Below, piece after piece: positions 1-12,680 of a stretch of DNA of 64,000 nt. The position numbers and the translations under genes were made by a program. Under the pieces are notes generated by a model. It had not been told where the DNA came from. It saw only the letters and a program-made list of their open reading frames with translations, and ran no database searches. Numbering within the stretch: position 1 is the stretch's first letter; each line of letters starts with the position of its first letter. The DNA is from Siphonodentalium dalli (taxonomy: Eukaryota; Mollusca; Scaphopoda; Gadilida; Siphonodentaliidae): positions 201,174,690 to 201,238,689 of the forward strand of contig CP136069.1 of the NCBI GenBank assembly GCA_032622095.1, read 5' to 3'.

Positions 1-743
1 TTTCACGATTCTGCGGCTTGACAACCACGGTTCTGCGGCAGTTTCTGCGACCATATTTTACGTGATATTTTATGACAAACTCAGATAAAGGGACTTTTTA
101 AGGAATTGGGACGACACAAATTGGCTTATTCTTGTTTTCGGTGTATATAGTAGACTTTGAAGGTCCACCAGCTTGACTCACGGAATACATACGGGGATGA
201 GATTTATAAAATGAGTCACAATCGGCTCGGTCAAATCGGGACCATCAGATTGAACCGCGAACCGATCGCGAAAACTTAATTTCTTGGGCTACAAGTTGAC
301 ATTAACAGTGCGAAAATTAACATCCAACGTAAGCTTTGATAATCACAAATGTAGTATTTGTCAAGTTCGTACCTCAGTTGACGCTATATTCGATTAAACT
401 CGACTAAGCTCCCCGATCAGTGTCATATATAAGTCGTATACAAATGAAAATTTCGCACTGTTAATGTCCCCTTGTAACCCATGAAATGACATTTCGCGAT
501 CGCTTCGCGGTTTGTTATGATGTTCCGATTGTGTCATTTATGTATATATCTCACCCCCGTATGTATTCCGCGAGTCAACCTGGTAAACATGCAAAGTCTA
601 CTCTATACAATGAAACAAGAAGAAGCCAACTTGTGTCGTCCCAATTCAGTAAAAAGCCCCTTTATCTAAGTTTGTCATAACATATCACGTACAATAAGGT
701 TGCAGAATCGTTAAGTGGTTGTTAAGCCGAAAAATCGTGAAAT
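1..743. mobile_element. ~740-bp foldback element, left edge at or beyond the window start
   Basis: Sequence from base 1 (cacgattctgcggcttgaca) returns in reverse complement ending near 743. Arms of about 350 bp match with moderate divergence around a centre near 375, for example cagtgcgaaaatt (about 307) and aatttcgcactg (about 450). No transposase frame is visible, so it is non-autonomous. Confidence 0.8.
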
Positions 744-1290
744 TGGTCGCAGAATCGTCAAAACGATTGTGCCGTGTGATAAGCGGCATGCCAATCTCGA
801 TGCCGCCATGTGTGTGACGTATATTTGTCCCCGCAAGTTTTCCCGGTGTCAGTATCTTTGTCGATGCGCGATGTTATTTTAAAATTACATCTTTACTTGT
901 CGACCCATTCCTGTATTCTATAAGATAAATATATTCAGCACATGCCTTGGAAACAGACACTCCCATACATTTTACTACCATATATGTATAGGCTTGAAAT
1001 ACAAAGCCATCTCAACATAATTATTTATTAGTAAACTGTATATTATAATGATTATTTGTATATTTATTAGTAAACTGTATATTATAATTATTATTTGTAT
1101 AAGTCCGGCCGCCAGGTCACGGATGCGTGTTATGGCGTATAAAGTTTTTTTTTCTCTGCGGATTTTGTAAATTCAGGTATCCGACATCAAGATTTTATCG
1201 ACTGGCCATCTGTCAGCCTTGAGCAATTTTTTTTTTAGCGCCCTAAAAAGTATACCCCCCCAATTTTTTCCCAGACGTAAAACCAGTTAC
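744..1290. other. No gene seen
   Basis: AT-rich sequence with one direct duplication (ttattagtaaactgtatatt near 1026 and 1066). Nothing else is supported. Confidence 0.5.
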
Positions 1291-1929
1291 TTGGAATTTT
1301 TTGCAAATTCACATAACTAATCTAGTAAAATGTATATATTTTCATGAAGCTAAGACATAATGACACTATTTTGGGCCAAAATTAAAACTCACCATCCAAG
1401 ATGGCCACCAAAATGGCCGCCGGAAGTTGAAAATATGACATTTTTTCACAAATATCTTCTAGATCAGTTCATGCTGTTTGGAACTGGTTGAGTAATATGG
1501 CTTTATTTTGTATTTTGTATATTAACTGACCATTGGAGCAATTAAATATGCAATTATTGGGGTCCTATCCACTTGTGATCCCTCAAAAACACGAATTTAC
1601 AGAACGCGGTATAAAATTTCACAAAAAATCACAACTGGGATTCTAGTCATATTTCAAAAAGAAATGAACAGAATGTTGCAATTAAGTGAGGCATACTATT
1701 ACCTATGAAAATTCCAACTCACTGGAACCAAAATTCTTACTTTGGCTCAAAATGGCTGCCAAAATGGCCGCCAAAATATGGAAATGGTAAATATTGCACT
1801 AGGGTGTCCTGCAATCGCTTACAAGTTGTGGTTGATGTACAAAATTGGCTATTATGCCTTCTATACATTGAATACTAACATGTCTGCTGCACCATGGTTA
1901 GTTGTTACTGTTGTCGTCAACAGTACATA
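1291..1929. repeat. Probable dispersed repeat with duplicated aaaatggccgcc blocks
   Basis: ccaagatggccaccaaaatg near 1397 and aaaatggctgccaaaatggc near 1749 mark two similar ~350-bp segments. A related stretch (atcatggctgccagcgacca) occurs near 42530. No usable reading frame. Confidence 0.5.
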
Positions 1930-2345
1930 TTGTAGAAAGCTGTGGTTCGCTGGGCATTTTATAAATAGATAATGTTTTTTTTTGGAACGCTTTAAAAGCT
2001 GTAGTGCTACCCCGAATGCGGTAAACTGTGTAGTTGTTGTGTATGGATGTTGTAGGAAGGCTAATCTGGTCGTGTAAAATTGAGCTATAGCGATGGGATT
2101 TCTCGCAGTTTTCGGGTTTTCGTGTGTGTGTATCCGCTGGATGTCTTATATGTGCAGTATGTAACTATGATGACCGCGTTAATTGCTTTCGATGTTTAGG
2201 TATGAACCATAGCCGGTCCATGCACTTTTGGTGGGAACACAATTCCTCCGATATAATAATATGATCTTGAGGGCGTTTCCATTTCTGATTATGGTTTTCT
2301 TGTTTATTTTGTGAAACTCCTTTTGTTTTTGGCCCTACGTGAACG
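1930..2345 (+). repeat. Dispersed repeat, unbroken copy
   Basis: This block matches sequence near 29762-29810 (gctgtggttcgctgggc) and 30702-31130 (gtaggaaggctaatctgg, gagctatagcgatggga, accgcgttaattgct, atggttttcttg). The order is the same in both places. Confidence 0.8.
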
Positions 2346-2578
2346 TTACGACTAACAATAGAATACACTGCCGTATTCAGTAATCATTTCCGTTGTCATT
2401 TATTTTGCGAAACTAACAATTTGACCCCACATGTATAGATGAAAGTAGTCTTAACTCTATCCGCGAGGTTCGAACCCCCCCCCCCCCCCCCGATCACTCA
2501 TAATGCTGTAGATATAATTATTTCACGTAATTCATGACGGTAGATGTGCTGACCAACATTAAATACCATGTGTCGGTT

Positions 2579-2751
2579 TGCATTCTCTTACATATGCGAG
2601 TCTCAAATAGGGAGCCTCGCATATATAAGAGAATACACTATAGATTATGCAATCAAGGTAATATTGTTAGGCCGATGTATTTATTCTCTTACATATGCGA
2701 GGCTCCATATGAAAGACTCGCATATTATACAAGATAATGCATTGGCACAGT
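2579..2751. mobile_element. Two hairpin modules (cattctcttacatatgcgag type), degenerate
   Basis: Hairpins at 2579-2637 and 2670-2751, the second ending gataatgcattggcacag. Paired as in the better preserved elements, but without recognisable outer TIRs. Confidence 0.75.
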
Positions 2752-3657
2752 GTTTTCGCAAACTGTTGGGAAGCTCCAGTAATGGAAGGGTGAAGTATCG
2801 ATAATGCACTTAACGGTTCAACTATCGCCAAAACAAGTTGAGACACACACTTTCGAGTGAGTCTGAAGTATCCAGCTGCGGTGTGTTGCACGACAAGGGC
2901 ATGGCAAGTGTCACGATCTATCACAATCTTATTGTAAATCTGTTCCACATATATCTTCGTCCTTGGTTTTTGATAAAGAGATTTAATTCATATAATTGTA
3001 TTCGAGTAACGCTATTCACACTCTACCCACGAGGATGGCTGATATCGAAATTGGCCAATTAAATGTAGTGCAGGTGCATACGTGCATGAAATATGCACAA
3101 CAATAGCAAAAGTAGGTAACTGTGCTAATTCGTGTACTGATGGATATGCATAGAAATGTATTCCAGTGTCCAATAATCGTATAACGCGACATTTATAAAT
3201 ACAGACAAATATGTACAAAACATGGTATTTGTGAGCACACTGTTAGAAAAATTCCCGTCTCTTTAACAGTGTTACCGTGCAACATCGCTGCCAACCATGG
3301 GGCGTTAAACATACGGCCAGACTGTAGCATGTTCCATGTTAAAAAAAAACGTTTAAGTTACTGGCAGACTGTAACCTGTAACTGTCAGACCGTTGTGTTT
3401 TAACGGTTCAACACCGTTTAATTACTATCAATATCAAGACCGTAACTAATAAAGGTCAGACCAATGGTATTGTTCACGGGTCAGCACCACTTTGTTGCTC
3501 TTAATTTGCTAATTTACCGTAGAATTAGGAATTAGCCAAGTTTCCATGGTAGCAATATGATTTCCCGGTAATACGATTCATATGTCTTAGAATGGTCGAA
3601 ACTAGTATTATTCGTAACTGAAAAATACATCTTAGTTCTTCTATTAGATCATTGTTT

Positions 3658-5600
3658 TGATGAAATGTAAATCCTCAATGCATAAAGCGATGGACAATAC
3701 TTATGAAATGTAAATCCTCAATGCATAAAGCGATAGACAATACTTATGAAATGTAAATCCTCAATGTATAAAGCGATAGACAATACTGATGAAATGTAAA
3801 TCCTCAATGCATAAAGCGATAGACAATACTGATGAAATGTAAATCCTCAATGCATAAAGCGATAGACAATACTTATGAAATGTAAATCCTCAATGCATAA
3901 AGCGATAGACAATACTGATGAAATGTAAATCCTCAATGCATAAAGCGATAGACAATACTGATGAAATGTAAATCCTCAATGCATAAAGCGATAGACAATA
4001 CTGATGAAATGTAAATCCTCAATGCATAAAGCGATAGACAATACTGATGAAATGTAAATCCTCAATGCATAAAGCGATAGACAATACTGATGAAATGTAA
4101 ATCCTCAATGCATAAAGCGATAGACAATACTGATGAAATGTAAATCCTCAATGTATAAAGCGATAGACAATACTTATGAAATGTAAATCCTCAATGTATA
4201 AAGCGATAGACAATACTGATGAAATGTAAATCCTCAATGCATAAAGCGATAGACAATACTGATGAAATGTAAATCCTCAATGTATAAAGCGATAGACAAT
4301 ACTTATGAAATGTAAATCCTCAATGTATAAAGCGATAGACAATACTGATGAAATGTAAATCCTCAATGCATAAAGCGATATACAATACTGATGAAATGTA
4401 AATCCTCAATGTATAAAGCGATAGACAATACGTATGAAATGTAAATCCTCAATGTATAAAGCGATAGACAATACTGATGAAATGTAAATCCTCAATGCAT
4501 AAAGCGATAGACAATACTGATGAAATGTAAATCCTCAATGTATAAAGCGATAGACAATACTTATGAAATGTAAATCCTCAATGTATAAAGCGATAGACAA
4601 TACTGATGAAATGTAAATCCTCAATGCATAAAGCGATAGACAATACTGATGAAATGTAAATCCTCAATGTATAAAGCGATAGACAATACTTATGAAATGT
4701 AAATCCTCAATGTATAAAGCGATAGACAATACTGATGAAATGTAAATCCTCAATGCATAAAGCGATAGACAATACTGATGAAATGTAAATCCTCAATGTA
4801 TAAAGCGATAGACAATACTTATGAAATGTAAATCCTCAATGTATAAAGCGATAGACAATACTGATGAAATGTAAATCCTCAATGCATAAAGCGATAGACA
4901 ATACTGATGAAATGTAAATCCTCAATGTATAAAGCGATAGACAATACTTATGAAATGTAAATCCTCAATGTATAAAGCGATAGACAATACTGATGAAATG
5001 TAAATCCTCAATGCATAAAGCGATAGACAATACTGATGAAATGTGAATCCTCAATGTATAAAGCGATAGACAATACTTATGAAATGTAAATCCTCAATGT
5101 ATAAAGCGATAGACAATACTGATGAAATGTAAATCCTCAATGCATAAAGCGATAGACAATACTGATGAAATGTAAATCCTCAATGTATAAAGCGATAGAC
5201 AATACTGATGAAATGTAAATCCTCAATGCATAAAGCGATAGACAATACTGATGAAATGTAAATCCTCAATGTATAAAGCGATAGACAATACTTATGAAAT
5301 GTAAATCCTCAATGTATAAAGCGATAGACAATACTGATGAAATGTAAATCCTCAATGCATAAAGCGATAGACAATACTGATGAAATGTAAATCCTCAATG
5401 TATAAAGCGATAGACAATACTGATGAAATGTAAATCCTCAATGCATAAAGCGATAGACAATACTTATGAAATGTAAATCCTCAATGTATAAAGCGATAGA
5501 CAATACTGATGAAATGTAAATCCTCAATGCATAAAGCGATAGACAATACTTATGAAATGTAAATCCTCAATGCATAAAGCGATAGACAATACTTATGAAA
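3658..5600 (+). repeat. 43-bp satellite, about 45 copies, with 129-bp higher-order unit
   Basis: The unit is tgatgaaatgtaaatcctca followed by atgcataaagcgatagacaatac, nearly identical throughout. Two variable sites (ctgatg or cttatg; tgcata or tgtata) recur in a three-unit order from about 4090 to 5200. No spacers are present. Confidence 0.97.
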
Positions 5601-5614
5601 CTTTGCAGTCTGAC

Positions 5615-5725
5615 TTGTTATCTGCCTCGTGGAATTTAATCCGAAAAAGTATGCGCGACTCGAATCTAATATTGTTTACCCCCAAAGCCAAAGAAATAGT
5701 AGTTTAGGAGCGTTACTTGCGATTG
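5615..5725. mobile_element. Family D fragment
   Basis: aatagtagtttaggagcgtt and the preceding tttacccccaaagcc match the right end of the 59517 copy. Confidence 0.65.
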
Positions 5726-6210
5726 TGTACCATTAACAATCCTTGTTGACAAAAATCTTTCTGTAATAACGAGCGTTCTCAATTATAAACTGTTTCGCTT
5801 TTTTCAACGTAAAATTGATGGCTGATGTGGACGCCTGTGCATTACGAATGTGCCATGTATTTTGGAATACTGCATGCAATACTGCTTGGGATCCATATTT
5901 AAAATACCAAAGTGTGAAACTAGAACAAGCGTAGTTCATGGTAACACAGATTATCCCACATGTATGAGCAGACTTGATTAAAAATGAACTTGATGCATAT
6001 TAAGACAGAAAATTTAGATGCGACATTATAGAAACATTTAAATTTGGTAGAAACCGGTACAATTCGGACAGTCACCTACTCGTTCGGAATTCACATTGTG
6101 ACAAAACACGAGTGGAGGCCACGAACAGAAACTACACAATCTGATATGAATGTGGGAAAGTATTGTTTTACTCGACGAGAACTAATATTAGACTTGCTCC
6201 GAAATAAATT

Positions 6211-6495
6211 GTGACCCGCCATATCAAATCCAGTCGTAAGTCGGGATTTATTTACCCTGTGCCAATGCATTCTCTTATATATGCGAGTCGACCATACAAT
6301 TTTTTATCATTTTTTTTAAATAAATGTTTCTGACAATTTTTAGGACATAAAATAAGAAAATTATTAAAATTGTAAATAAATGTTAGGCCAATGCATTCTC
6401 TTATATGTGCGAGGCGACCTATTGCCGACTCGCATATATAAGAGAATGCATTGCCACAGGGTAAACAAATCGCGACTTACGACCAGTTTGGAGCA
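6211..6495. mobile_element. TIR element, family A (gtgacccgccatatcaaatc), partly deleted
   Basis: The left TIR and ccctgtgccaatgcattctc arm are intact. The left hairpin has lost its second arm; the right hairpin (about 6382-6462) is complete. The right TIR is reduced to gcgacttacgacc. Confidence 0.8.
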
Positions 6496-6704
6496 ATTTA
6501 CCGGACGTAATTCAAGACCAATTCAAAGAAGAATTCGATGCTTTCGTTTGTAGCATGACATAACTAAGTAATATCCATTTTGTGACATGAAATCTAAAAT
6601 ACATGTTCCAAATTAACTCGAGACGTTCTTGAATTAAACTAATAATGATTACAATGTGGATAAGTTGCGCAGGAACTAATATTAGACTTGCTCCGAAATA
6701 AATT

Positions 6705-6811
6705 GTGACCCGTCATATCAAATCCAGTCGTAAGTCGGGATTTTTTTACCCTGTGCCAATGCATTCTCTTATACATGCGAGTCGGCCATAGGTCGCCTCG
6801 CATATATATAT

Positions 6812-6855
<44 letters not shown>

Positions 6856-7179
6856 AGAATGCATTGGCCTAACAATTTTTTACAATTTTAATAATTTTTT
6901 CTTGTATTCTTTAACAATTTTATAATTTCACCCATACAGAGCCCCAGACAAACATGTGCAGACGACACTCTTATATATGCTTCTATATATGTGTGGGGCT
7001 CCCTGCAGGGTAATGGATGTTTTTTATTTTATGTCCTAAAAATTGTCAGAAACATTTATTTAAAAAAAAATGTTAGGCCAATCCATTCTCTTATATATGC
7101 GAGGCGACCTATGGTCGACTCGCATATATAAGAGAATGCATTTGCACAGGGTAAAATATGGATTTGATATGGCGGGTCA
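6705..7179. mobile_element. TIR element, family A, near complete
   Basis: It starts gtgacccgtcatatcaaatc and ends gatttgatatggcgggtca. Inside are the left hairpin module (its second arm expanded into a ~50-bp TA repeat), a central hairpin with gagccccagacaaacatgtg, and the right module at about 7075-7155. The left flank attagacttgctccgaaata also precedes the copy at 6211, so the two insertions share duplicated flanking DNA. Confidence 0.88.
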
Positions 7180-9307
7180 AAATTGATATTGAAATTGATC
7201 AAATTATACACTTTGTACATTGTTGTGAGTATGTATATTAAAGGTTCCGTGTCCGATTTTACGCGTAACACTACACAATGTGTTCGATATTTATAATACA
7301 AAAAAAAAACACTAATTGGACGTTTGGTCGACTTTCAAAGATGACAGTTTTAGCTCGCCTCTTATATAGAGCGGCAATTCCTTCAATTCCGTCAATGGTG
7401 CTACTCGTAATACCGTTACAGTCTATATACACACATATTGGCCTACCAGAGTATAGCGTAAGCCTACGGGATCACTCAAGCTTAGAAGTCTTTAAAACAT
7501 TTGTCAAGTAAATATTGACATTTTTCAATGTTGATATATTTTCAATAGGAATTCCCCAAGGAGGCCATTTAACTTGATTTGTCAATCAATTTCTAAACAC
7601 GTTTAAATATGTTAACGTTTTCATTGTACTGTAATGTGTTCGATTCATTTAAAATGGTTTCAATGTCTAGCGATAATGCCAAATCGTTGAAACTCTGGTG
7701 CCTTAGTTTCGAATATACTCGGCAGTCGCCATATATTCATTGAACGCAGAGTCGATCCTAAACGGAAGTGCAACGCACATATCCGGCGTGCTTCCGGGAC
7801 TAGGCCGCTCCGGCATACTACATCATACGCGGACACTATATAGGGATACCATTTCGCCTTGTAATCATTACACAATAGTTGCGTCACCAATCGAACGATA
7901 TACCTTATCAATCAAAGTGTTAATAATGAATGATACGGGCTGATTGCTCCCAAAAGTCGAGTCCATCCCACATTTGTGGACCGCGTCGCCGATCGTACCA
8001 CAAGAAGCGTACCCAACCATGACTAGCAGTCTTTATACAAACGACATTTTATGGGTATTGACTTACACTACTATTTTAACCACAGAGTAATTATCCGTTG
8101 ATAATGTGCTAACACGAATACACAGAGATTAAGCATTTTAATACGGACGTTACAGCGTGGGTGGACTAATTGTGAGGGTCGCGTGGTGTGGTTAGTTGGC
8201 GTATTTGGAACCCATACATACGCTATATATGTTCTTTCTTGCTGAATGCGTTGGTGTTTCTGGATGCTTACAATTTCTTAGCTAACACAGCTGGATGTGC
8301 TAACACAAGATACTCGTTGGATTTACAACGCTGCTGAGTCATTTTGTTCACCACTGTTTTATTGATCAGGTAAGTCTGTTTTGTTAATGTGGCTCTTAAC
8401 ATGCACTGAGGTGTCTCGGTTGACAGTCCCCCACTCAAAGGGAGATAACATCATTCACTTGTCCGCGTTTAACCACATGTGGCTGTCGACCTGCGTTACC
8501 GCAGTTAATTGTAGTTTAAAGATGTAGCGTCCTTTTGCCACCACAGAACCACAATTGTGTACGTTTTCTGCCAGACAATACTTATATCGGACACATGAGA
8601 CCATTAATATGAGGTTTTAGTGGTCAGATATCGACTTCCAAAATATAAAGTTTTAACACCGATTTAATTTGTGTCGGTCTAGCACAAAACGAAAGGATAG
8701 TGGTTGGGCGCGAAGCGCCCGGGGTTGTCGAAAATATCGAGTGAGCTTCTCCTTCACCCCACGATTTGTTGTTTTGAGGATATATGAACATAGAAAATCG
8801 TCATGTCCGAACGCGGCAAAAGATGAATTGAATTGTATTGAAGGTTATATGGGGAAGAACCCACGAGCTTTAATACGGGGGAGGGTGTGTCCCGATGTGT
8901 GTCCCTTTAATGTTTTGTGTAGTTGCTGAGCGAGTCATGTGGTGCGCTGAAATGAGGAAATACGGCTAAAATGGTGTTAGTTGGGTTAGTTATGCCAGGC
9001 TACCCTACAATCAAGCATTATGAATATTCAAGGACATCATCGGCATAGAGGCATGCGTGCTGCCCCCCCCCCCCAAATCATACATAGTTGCGTCGACAGT
9101 TTATGCATGGTCATACTCCAGAACAAAACATCCACTACCCTCTTCTTACAAAGAGCGTATGTGCAAACGCCCCCGTTGTCTCCGTTATTTGGTCAATACA
9201 ATCATTCCGAAAGGAAGGAATATTTCTGGAATAACTATATTTATTATATGCTTCCCCATTAAATAGTGGGAAATTGCCGTGGCGTAGAGCGTTATATCCA
9301 TCGCCTG
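7180..9307. other. No supported gene
   Basis: Short frames only (largest 86 codons at 8669-8929), without domains or splice context. A 13-base C run at 9062. Nothing else stands out. Confidence 0.5.
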
Positions 9308-9372
9308 GACCGACTCGATGGATAACACTGACCGACTCGATGGATAACACTGACCGACTCGATGGATAACAC
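9308..9372 (+). repeat. 22-bp tandem triplication
   Basis: Three copies of ccgactcgatggataacact. Confidence 0.92.
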
Positions 9373-9759
9373 AATAGTATTACTTTTTCGGAGATTACTT
9401 CCGGTTTATAGCGGCGAATCACATTAAGTTTCAAAGCGTATCAATAACAGCCGGACTATTGTTTTAATTATTGATTTTCACGGTTCATAAACTGTTATTT
9501 AATTGTTATAATGTTAACTCATTTGTTTTAATATATTCTTATCACTAAATTACATATACATTAATTTTCTCGCATCATTTCAGAATAAAACAATGGGGAC
9601 TATTTCTTATGGCGGCTATGCTCGATATTTGTCATTCGGTGGTGAGCAAATCAATTGATGGAATGTAAACAAAATGCAAATGTCGAAGCTTTCTAACAAT
9701 TTGAAGTGAACTGTAGGACAAAATTAGCAGTTTTGGTGCGGTTTATAGCGCATATAATA

Positions 9760-9925
9760 AAAAGAAAACCTACGGGTTTTGGTTGAATACCCGGATTATC
9801 TCATTCGTGGGGCAAGGAAGTACAGAATTTCCACTCGCGGCCGCTCGTGGACATTCTGTACCTCCTTGCACCCACTCATGAGATAATTCGGGTATTCAAC
9901 CAAAACTCGTAGGTATTCTCTATTT
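9760..9925. mobile_element. Foldback element with ~75-bp arms
   Basis: aaaacctacgggttttggtt returns as aaccaaaactcgtaggt around a NotI-like gcggccgc centre. Confidence 0.88.
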
Positions 9926-10101
9926 ATCACATAATTTGCCCATAAAAGCAGTTTCATAATTATCGATAAGAGACACGTTTAATATCAGCGCGTGCGATGA
10001 CGTCACATCGTTCTTCAAATGACTTGCGATCTCTGCGGTTTTTATCGTTGTTTTCGATAGATATTTCGCATTGCTTCGCGGTTATTTGATCATGTGATAA
10101 A

Positions 10102-10250
10102 AAGTATCTCACACTCGTCCTATTTTATACGTAATTTATCAACCTCGTCCACAAAATTCTATTTGAGCCTCGGTAAACCTCGGCTCAAATCGAATTTAGT
10201 GAACTCGGTTGATAAATTCCGTATAAAATAGAAACTCATGTGAGATCCTC
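10102..10250. mobile_element. Foldback element with ~70-bp arms
   Basis: agtatctcacactcgtccta returns as actcatgtgagatcctc. Its tctatttatta edge resembles the right edge of the 9760 element (tctctatttatcac); the two may be parts of one composite. Confidence 0.85.
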
Positions 10251-10404
10251 TATTTATTAGTGGCCAGTTGTCTCCGGTTATTTCTCTTCCCATTATATTG
10301 TTAAGCTATATTCTGATATTTAATCGAACAAATAAAGCGTGGCAAGTGTTATTAGGATTGAGTACACTTATACACATTTACAATCGAGAACCCCGATTAG
10401 ATAT

Positions 10405-10687
10405 GTGACCCGCCATACCAAATCCAGTCGTAAGTCGGGATAGTTTACCCTGTGCCAATGCATTCTCTTATATATGCGAGTCGATCATAGGTCGCCTCGC
10501 ATATATAAGAGAATGCATTGGCCTAAAAAAAAATGTTTCTTACAAATTTTTAGGACATAAAATAAAAAAAAACATCCATTACCCTGCAGGGAGCCCCTAC
10601 ATATATAGAAACATATAGAAGAGTGTCGTCTGCTCATGTTTGTCTGGGGCTTTGTATGGGTGAAATTATAAAATTGTTAAAGAATAA
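10405..10687. mobile_element. Family A element, right end missing, flanked by a 16-bp direct repeat
   Basis: It starts gtgacccgccataccaaatc, has one hairpin module (10456-10523), then the central gagcccctacatatatagaa block, and stops. aaccccgattagatat occurs on both sides (10389-10404 and 10686-10701). Confidence 0.85.
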
Positions 10688-10701
10688 CCCCGATTAGATA
10701 T

Positions 10702-11562
10702 TGTTTTAGATATACTCTTTGGCTGGTAGTTAACCCTTTGGAGAGTATCTATAACGTCATATACATGACGTCATGAGTAAATTTAACGTCAACGTCATAC
10801 TCATAGCAAAATAATTATTAACAAATTTGGGTCAAAAGTGTCCAATAATTCGTTTTAATTTATGTGCATTTTTTGTTAACATGTGTTATCGTAATCATTT
10901 GCACTTATACATTCGGGACATTATATTAATCAAAATAAGTCCTCCACAAATCATTTATAAATCATATGATTTATTGAAGTTATGGCTACATAAAATAACA
11001 CTTCCTGAAACGACATATACGTTCTACTCGTCAAAGGGTTAAGCTGGTGCACTTATGCCAATAAATGACCACGCATGACCCTCACTGTTTATAGGAAATT
11101 AACACTCACTGTGGGAAAGCTACGCTATGTATCGTGTTCCCATTTATTACTTTTATGAGCTATAATCTACACGCAACTTTGAAATATATTATCCTTTCAA
11201 TCCAGTTGTTAAGATTAATGTAGACAATATTCTTAATCTACAAAGTGGTGGAAATATGCCCCGGATGTGCTTACCTTTCGCCTCCGGGTCGGTTGGCTTT
11301 GACATATAGGAACGGGACCATTTTCTCATTGGCATAATTACAAACAAAACATAACTCAGCCAGTTCATTGTATTATCATCAAAACAAAGACGCATACAGT
11401 GTGACAATCGCCGTGCTTATAGCCCGGAGGGGGGATTAAAGAACAATGGGTAACATAGTATGCACCAATAATTATCATTACAACGAATTGTATTCTGATT
11501 AGAATCTGATATATAGAGACATTTAGTACGCTGTGGTTTGGTCGAGCACTAATCCGCCGATA
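10702..11562. other. No supported feature
   Basis: AT-rich sequence with short frames only. Confidence 0.5.
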
Positions 11563-12327
11563 TTCATGGTAGCTATATATTCATGGCATGATATATGTTG
11601 GCGGACGTAGCTAGATTATCCATGGCATTATATAGGTTATCGGACATATATAGCTATAGTATTCATGGCATGACATAGGTTGGCGGACGTAGCTAGAGAA
11701 TCCATGACATGATATAGTTTGGCGGGTGTAGCTAGAGTATTCATGGCAAGATATTGGTTGGCGGGTGTTGCTAGAGTATTTATGGCATTGCATAGCTTGG
11801 CGGGTGTAGCTAGAGTATTAATGGCATGATATATGTTGGCGGATGTAGCTAGAGTGTTCATGGCATGATATAGGTTAGCGGGTGTAGCTAGATATTCATG
11901 GTAGCTAGATATTCATAGCATGATATAGATTGGCGGACGTAGCTATAGTATTAATGGCATGATATAGTTTGGCGGGTGGACCTAGATTATCCATGGCATG
12001 ATATAGGTTGGCGGGTGTAGCTAGATATTCATGGTGTGATATAGGTTGGCGGGTGTAGCTAGAGTATACACAGCATGATATAGGTTGGCGGCTGTAGCTA
12101 GAGAATTAATGGCATGATATAGGTTGGCGGTGTAGCTAGATAATACATGGCATGATATATGTTGGTGGGTTTAGCTAAGAGTATCCATGGCATGATATAG
12201 GTTGGCGGGTGTAGCTATATTGTTCATAGCATGATATAGGTTGGCGGGTGTACCTTGGGTATTCATGGCTTGTGATAGGTTGGCGGGTGTAGCTATATTA
12301 TTCAGGGCATGATATAGGTTGGCGGTA
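11563..12327 (+). repeat. ~39-bp minisatellite, about 19-20 degenerate copies
   Basis: The unit centres on gtagctagagtattcatggc then atgatataggttggcgggt. Open frames on the minus strand here (such as 11637-11861) only translate this repeat. Confidence 0.9.
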
Positions 12328-12580
12328 GAGCCCGAAGCCGCCATCGCACGCCGCCGCCGCCAGCCATATTTGCCACAAGCCGCGCCAGTCATATTATCCT
12401 ATATATCGTCAGCCACATGAAAAACAACCCCGCCACCGGAATTGTAAAATGGCTGAACCGTGTGCATGATGGGCTTATATGTAAAGCCCAAATGAACTGT
12501 AAATCGGACATTGCTGGCATTAATTTTATCAATATATGCTCACAACCTGTAGAATGTAACTTATACCGATTAGGTGGGAA

Positions 12581-12680
12581 ACTACAGTACATCCAAGCGT
12601 TAACTACAGTACATCTATGCGTTAACTACAGTACATCCATACTACAGTACATCCATGCTAAAGTACATCCATGCGTTTTC
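12581..12680 (+). repeat. Short tandem repeat of actacagtacatccatgcgt
   Basis: Five imperfect copies of about 16-23 bp. Confidence 0.75.

Noticed and set aside
3658-5600. CRISPR-like array
   Set aside because: Direct repeats are contiguous with no unique spacers, and the DNA is animal; it is a satellite. The same holds for the 29-bp array at 28146.
6790-6855. TATA-rich promoter in the TA expansion
   Set aside because: The TA run is a simple-repeat expansion of a transposon hairpin arm, also TATA-containing in every copy.
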